In this document: piece after piece, positions 32,993-33,875 of the stretch
Layout: each line of letters starts with the position of its first letter
Position numbering within the stretch: the stretch's first letter is position 1
DNA from: CAIKAP01 sp964574605
Lineage (GTDB): Bacteria; Verrucomicrobiota; Verrucomicrobiia; Palsa-1439
Assembly (NCBI GenBank): GCA_964574605.1
Contig: CAZNOK010000025.1
Coordinates: forward strand, 1-33,875
Reading direction: 5' to 3'
Length of the DNA stretch: 33,875 nt
The notes under the pieces: model-generated
The model's database searches: none
What the model was told of the DNA's origin: nothing
The model's input: the letters and a program-made list of their open reading frames with translations, nothing else
Translations under genes and position numbers: made by a program

Positions 32993-33739
32993 ATGAGGAA
33001 GAAGCGCGTTGCCATCGTGACTGGCGCGTCGCGTGGCATTGGCCGCGCCATCGCCGTCGGGCTGGCGCGCGAAGGCGCGTCCGTGGTCGTCAACTACGTC
33101 TCCAAAGCCGCCGCGGCGGATGAAGTGGTCGGCGAGATTCGCGCTGCGGGCGGCGACGCGGTTGCAGTGCAAGCTGACGTGGGGAACCTCACGCAGCACG
33201 AGTGCCTCGTTGCGGCAGCGAGAGAGCGCTTTGGGCGGATAGACATCCTTGTCAACAACGCCGCAACGACGCGACGGGAGTCGTTCCTCGACGCCACCGC
33301 AAAGGCGTGGGACGAAACTCTGGACGTCAACCTCAAAGGTGTCTATTTTCTCTCGCAAGCCGTCGCGCGTGTGATGACGGCGCAGAAGTCGGGCAAGATC
33401 ATCAACATCTCCAGCGTCCACGACGTGCGCGCGATGGTGAACAACTCCATTTACAATATCAGCAAAGCCGGTCTCGTGATGCTGACGAAGTCGCTCGCGC
33501 TCGAATTGGCGGACAAGGGGATTCAAGTGAACTGCGTCTCGCCCGGCGCGATCCTGACCGACGATACCCGCCCGCGGCTCGCCGACCCTGTGTATCGAGA
33601 CAAAGTGCTCGCGAAGATTCCGAGCCGTCGGGTTGGCGACCCGGAGGACGTGGTTGGCGCGGTGTTGCTGTTGGCGTCGTCCGCATCGGATTACATCACC
33701 GGCACCACGCTCTACGTGGATGGCGGCATGTTGGTATAG
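32993..33739 (+). CDS. Short-chain dehydrogenase/reductase, FabG-like
   Basis: A 248-residue cytoplasmic protein of classical SDR size. It has TGASRGIG (10-17) for cofactor binding, NNA at 88-90, the catalytic Ser in NISS (140/141), and YNISK (Tyr154, Lys158), closing with TGTTLYVDGG. Classical SDRs of this type act on 3-oxoacyl-ACP or on sugars (glucose, fucose or 2-keto-3-deoxy acid dehydrogenases). Next to an acid-sugar dehydratase, a sugar or keto-deoxy-acid dehydrogenase is more likely than fatty-acid synthesis. It starts 2 nt after copy C and is the last gene of the array. Confidence 0.9.
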   Translation: MRKKRVAIVTGASRGIGRAIAVGLAREGASVVVNYVSKAAAADEVVGEIRAAGGDAVAVQADVGNLTQHECLVAAARERFGRIDILVNNAATTRRESFLDATAKAWDETLDVNLKGVYFLSQAVARVMTAQKSGKIINISSVHDVRAMVNNSIYNISKAGLVMLTKSLALELADKGIQVNCVSPGAILTDDTRPRLADPVYRDKVLAKIPSRRVGDPEDVVGAVLLLASSASDYITGTTLYVDGGMLV

Positions 33740-33771
33740 AACAATCTCGCTGAACCAACACTGAAAAAACG

Positions 33772-33801
33772 TTGACAGGACACACCGCGTCAGCGTAGTG
33801 T
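33772..33801 (+). promoter_or_regulatory. Sigma-70-like promoter after the operon
   Basis: TTGACA at 33772-33777 matches the -35 consensus; TAGTGT at 33796-33801, 18 nt later, is a partial -10. CACAC (33781-33785) and GTGTG (33798-33802) form a spaced dyad across the spacer, so an operator is possible. It starts 32 nt after the SDR stop with no terminator between. An ORF from ATG 33823 stays open to the window end but is too short to judge. Confidence 0.5.
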
Positions 33802-33875
33802 GCCTGCGCACTGGGTTTCATTATGAGATGCACGGTTGAGCACAGAGATGTAAACGAGTCGCTTAGTACCGGGAC

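Noticed and set aside
33740..33771. Terminator after the SDR gene
   Set aside because: No GC-rich hairpin followed by T residues is visible in these 32 nt.
33823..33875. Possible start of the next gene running off the window end
   Set aside because: Only 17 codons, no Shine-Dalgarno and no recognisable N-terminal motif; cannot be supported.

Overview
The window is about 33.9 kb of GC-rich bacterial DNA that reads as one continuous polysaccharide-degradation locus. All 25 genes, including one 5'-truncated gene and one chimeric remnant, lie on the + strand. No gap inside the array exceeds about 55 bp, and eleven neighbouring pairs overlap by exactly 4 nt (ATGA, GTGA or TTGA). I see no rRNA, tRNA, CRISPR array, insertion sequence, transporter or regulator. 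Several traits point to the Verrucomicrobiota/Planctomycetota/Lentisphaerota group, and I favour a Pedosphaera-like verrucomicrobium. These are the many exported Gfo/Idh/MocA proteins with twin-arginine signals, DUF1080 proteins, a sulfatase, DUF5060-type hydrolases, and an in-frame palindromic insert encoding GTGVSPV...GGTPVP. The taxonomy is inference.

Layout. 1-389: 3' end of a glucarate-dehydratase-like enolase-superfamily gene (copy A). 407-2091: a GH28 protein, then an 81-codon ORF that fuses the start of a DUF1080 gene to the tail of an enolase-superfamily gene (copy B). 2096-9568: GH89-like hydrolase, sialidase-fold protein, radical SAM protein and a second, canonical GH28. 9575-15805: C69-type dipeptidase, amidohydrolase/lactonase, GH5-like DUF5060 hydrolase and GH20 hexosaminidase carrying the palindromic insert. 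15828-22604: Gfo/Idh/MocA oxidoreductase, AGE-family epimerase, D-2-hydroxyacid dehydrogenase, GH109-like protein, an unrecognised Tat-exported protein and an HpcH/HpaI aldolase. 22601-32990: GH123/DUF6067-like protein, a second DUF5060 hydrolase, DUF1080 protein, creatininase-family amidohydrolase, a third Gfo/Idh/MocA protein, sulfatase and the full-length enolase-superfamily gene (copy C). 32993-33739: an SDR. A sigma-70-like promoter follows at 33772, probably for the next transcript.

How it may work. The hydrolases (GH28 x2, GH89, GH20, GH109, sialidase-like, GH5-like x2, GH123-like) and the sulfatase fit a heteroglycan with uronic acid and N-acetylhexosamine residues, possibly sulfated. 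The Gfo/Idh/MocA and DUF1080 proteins suggest oxidative 3-keto-glycoside cleavage beside ordinary hydrolysis. The SDR, lactonase-like amidohydrolase, acid-sugar dehydratase, HpcH/HpaI aldolase and hydroxyacid dehydrogenase resemble a non-phosphorylative acid- or deoxy-sugar pathway ending in pyruvate plus an aldehyde. The exact substrate cannot be read from sequence.

The most unusual structural point is the DUF1080/enolase chimera. Its two parents occur intact and in the same order at 27170 and 31800, so it looks like the scar of a deletion in an older paralogous copy of that module. That implies the locus grew, and partly collapsed, as tandem modules each ending in the enolase-superfamily gene.
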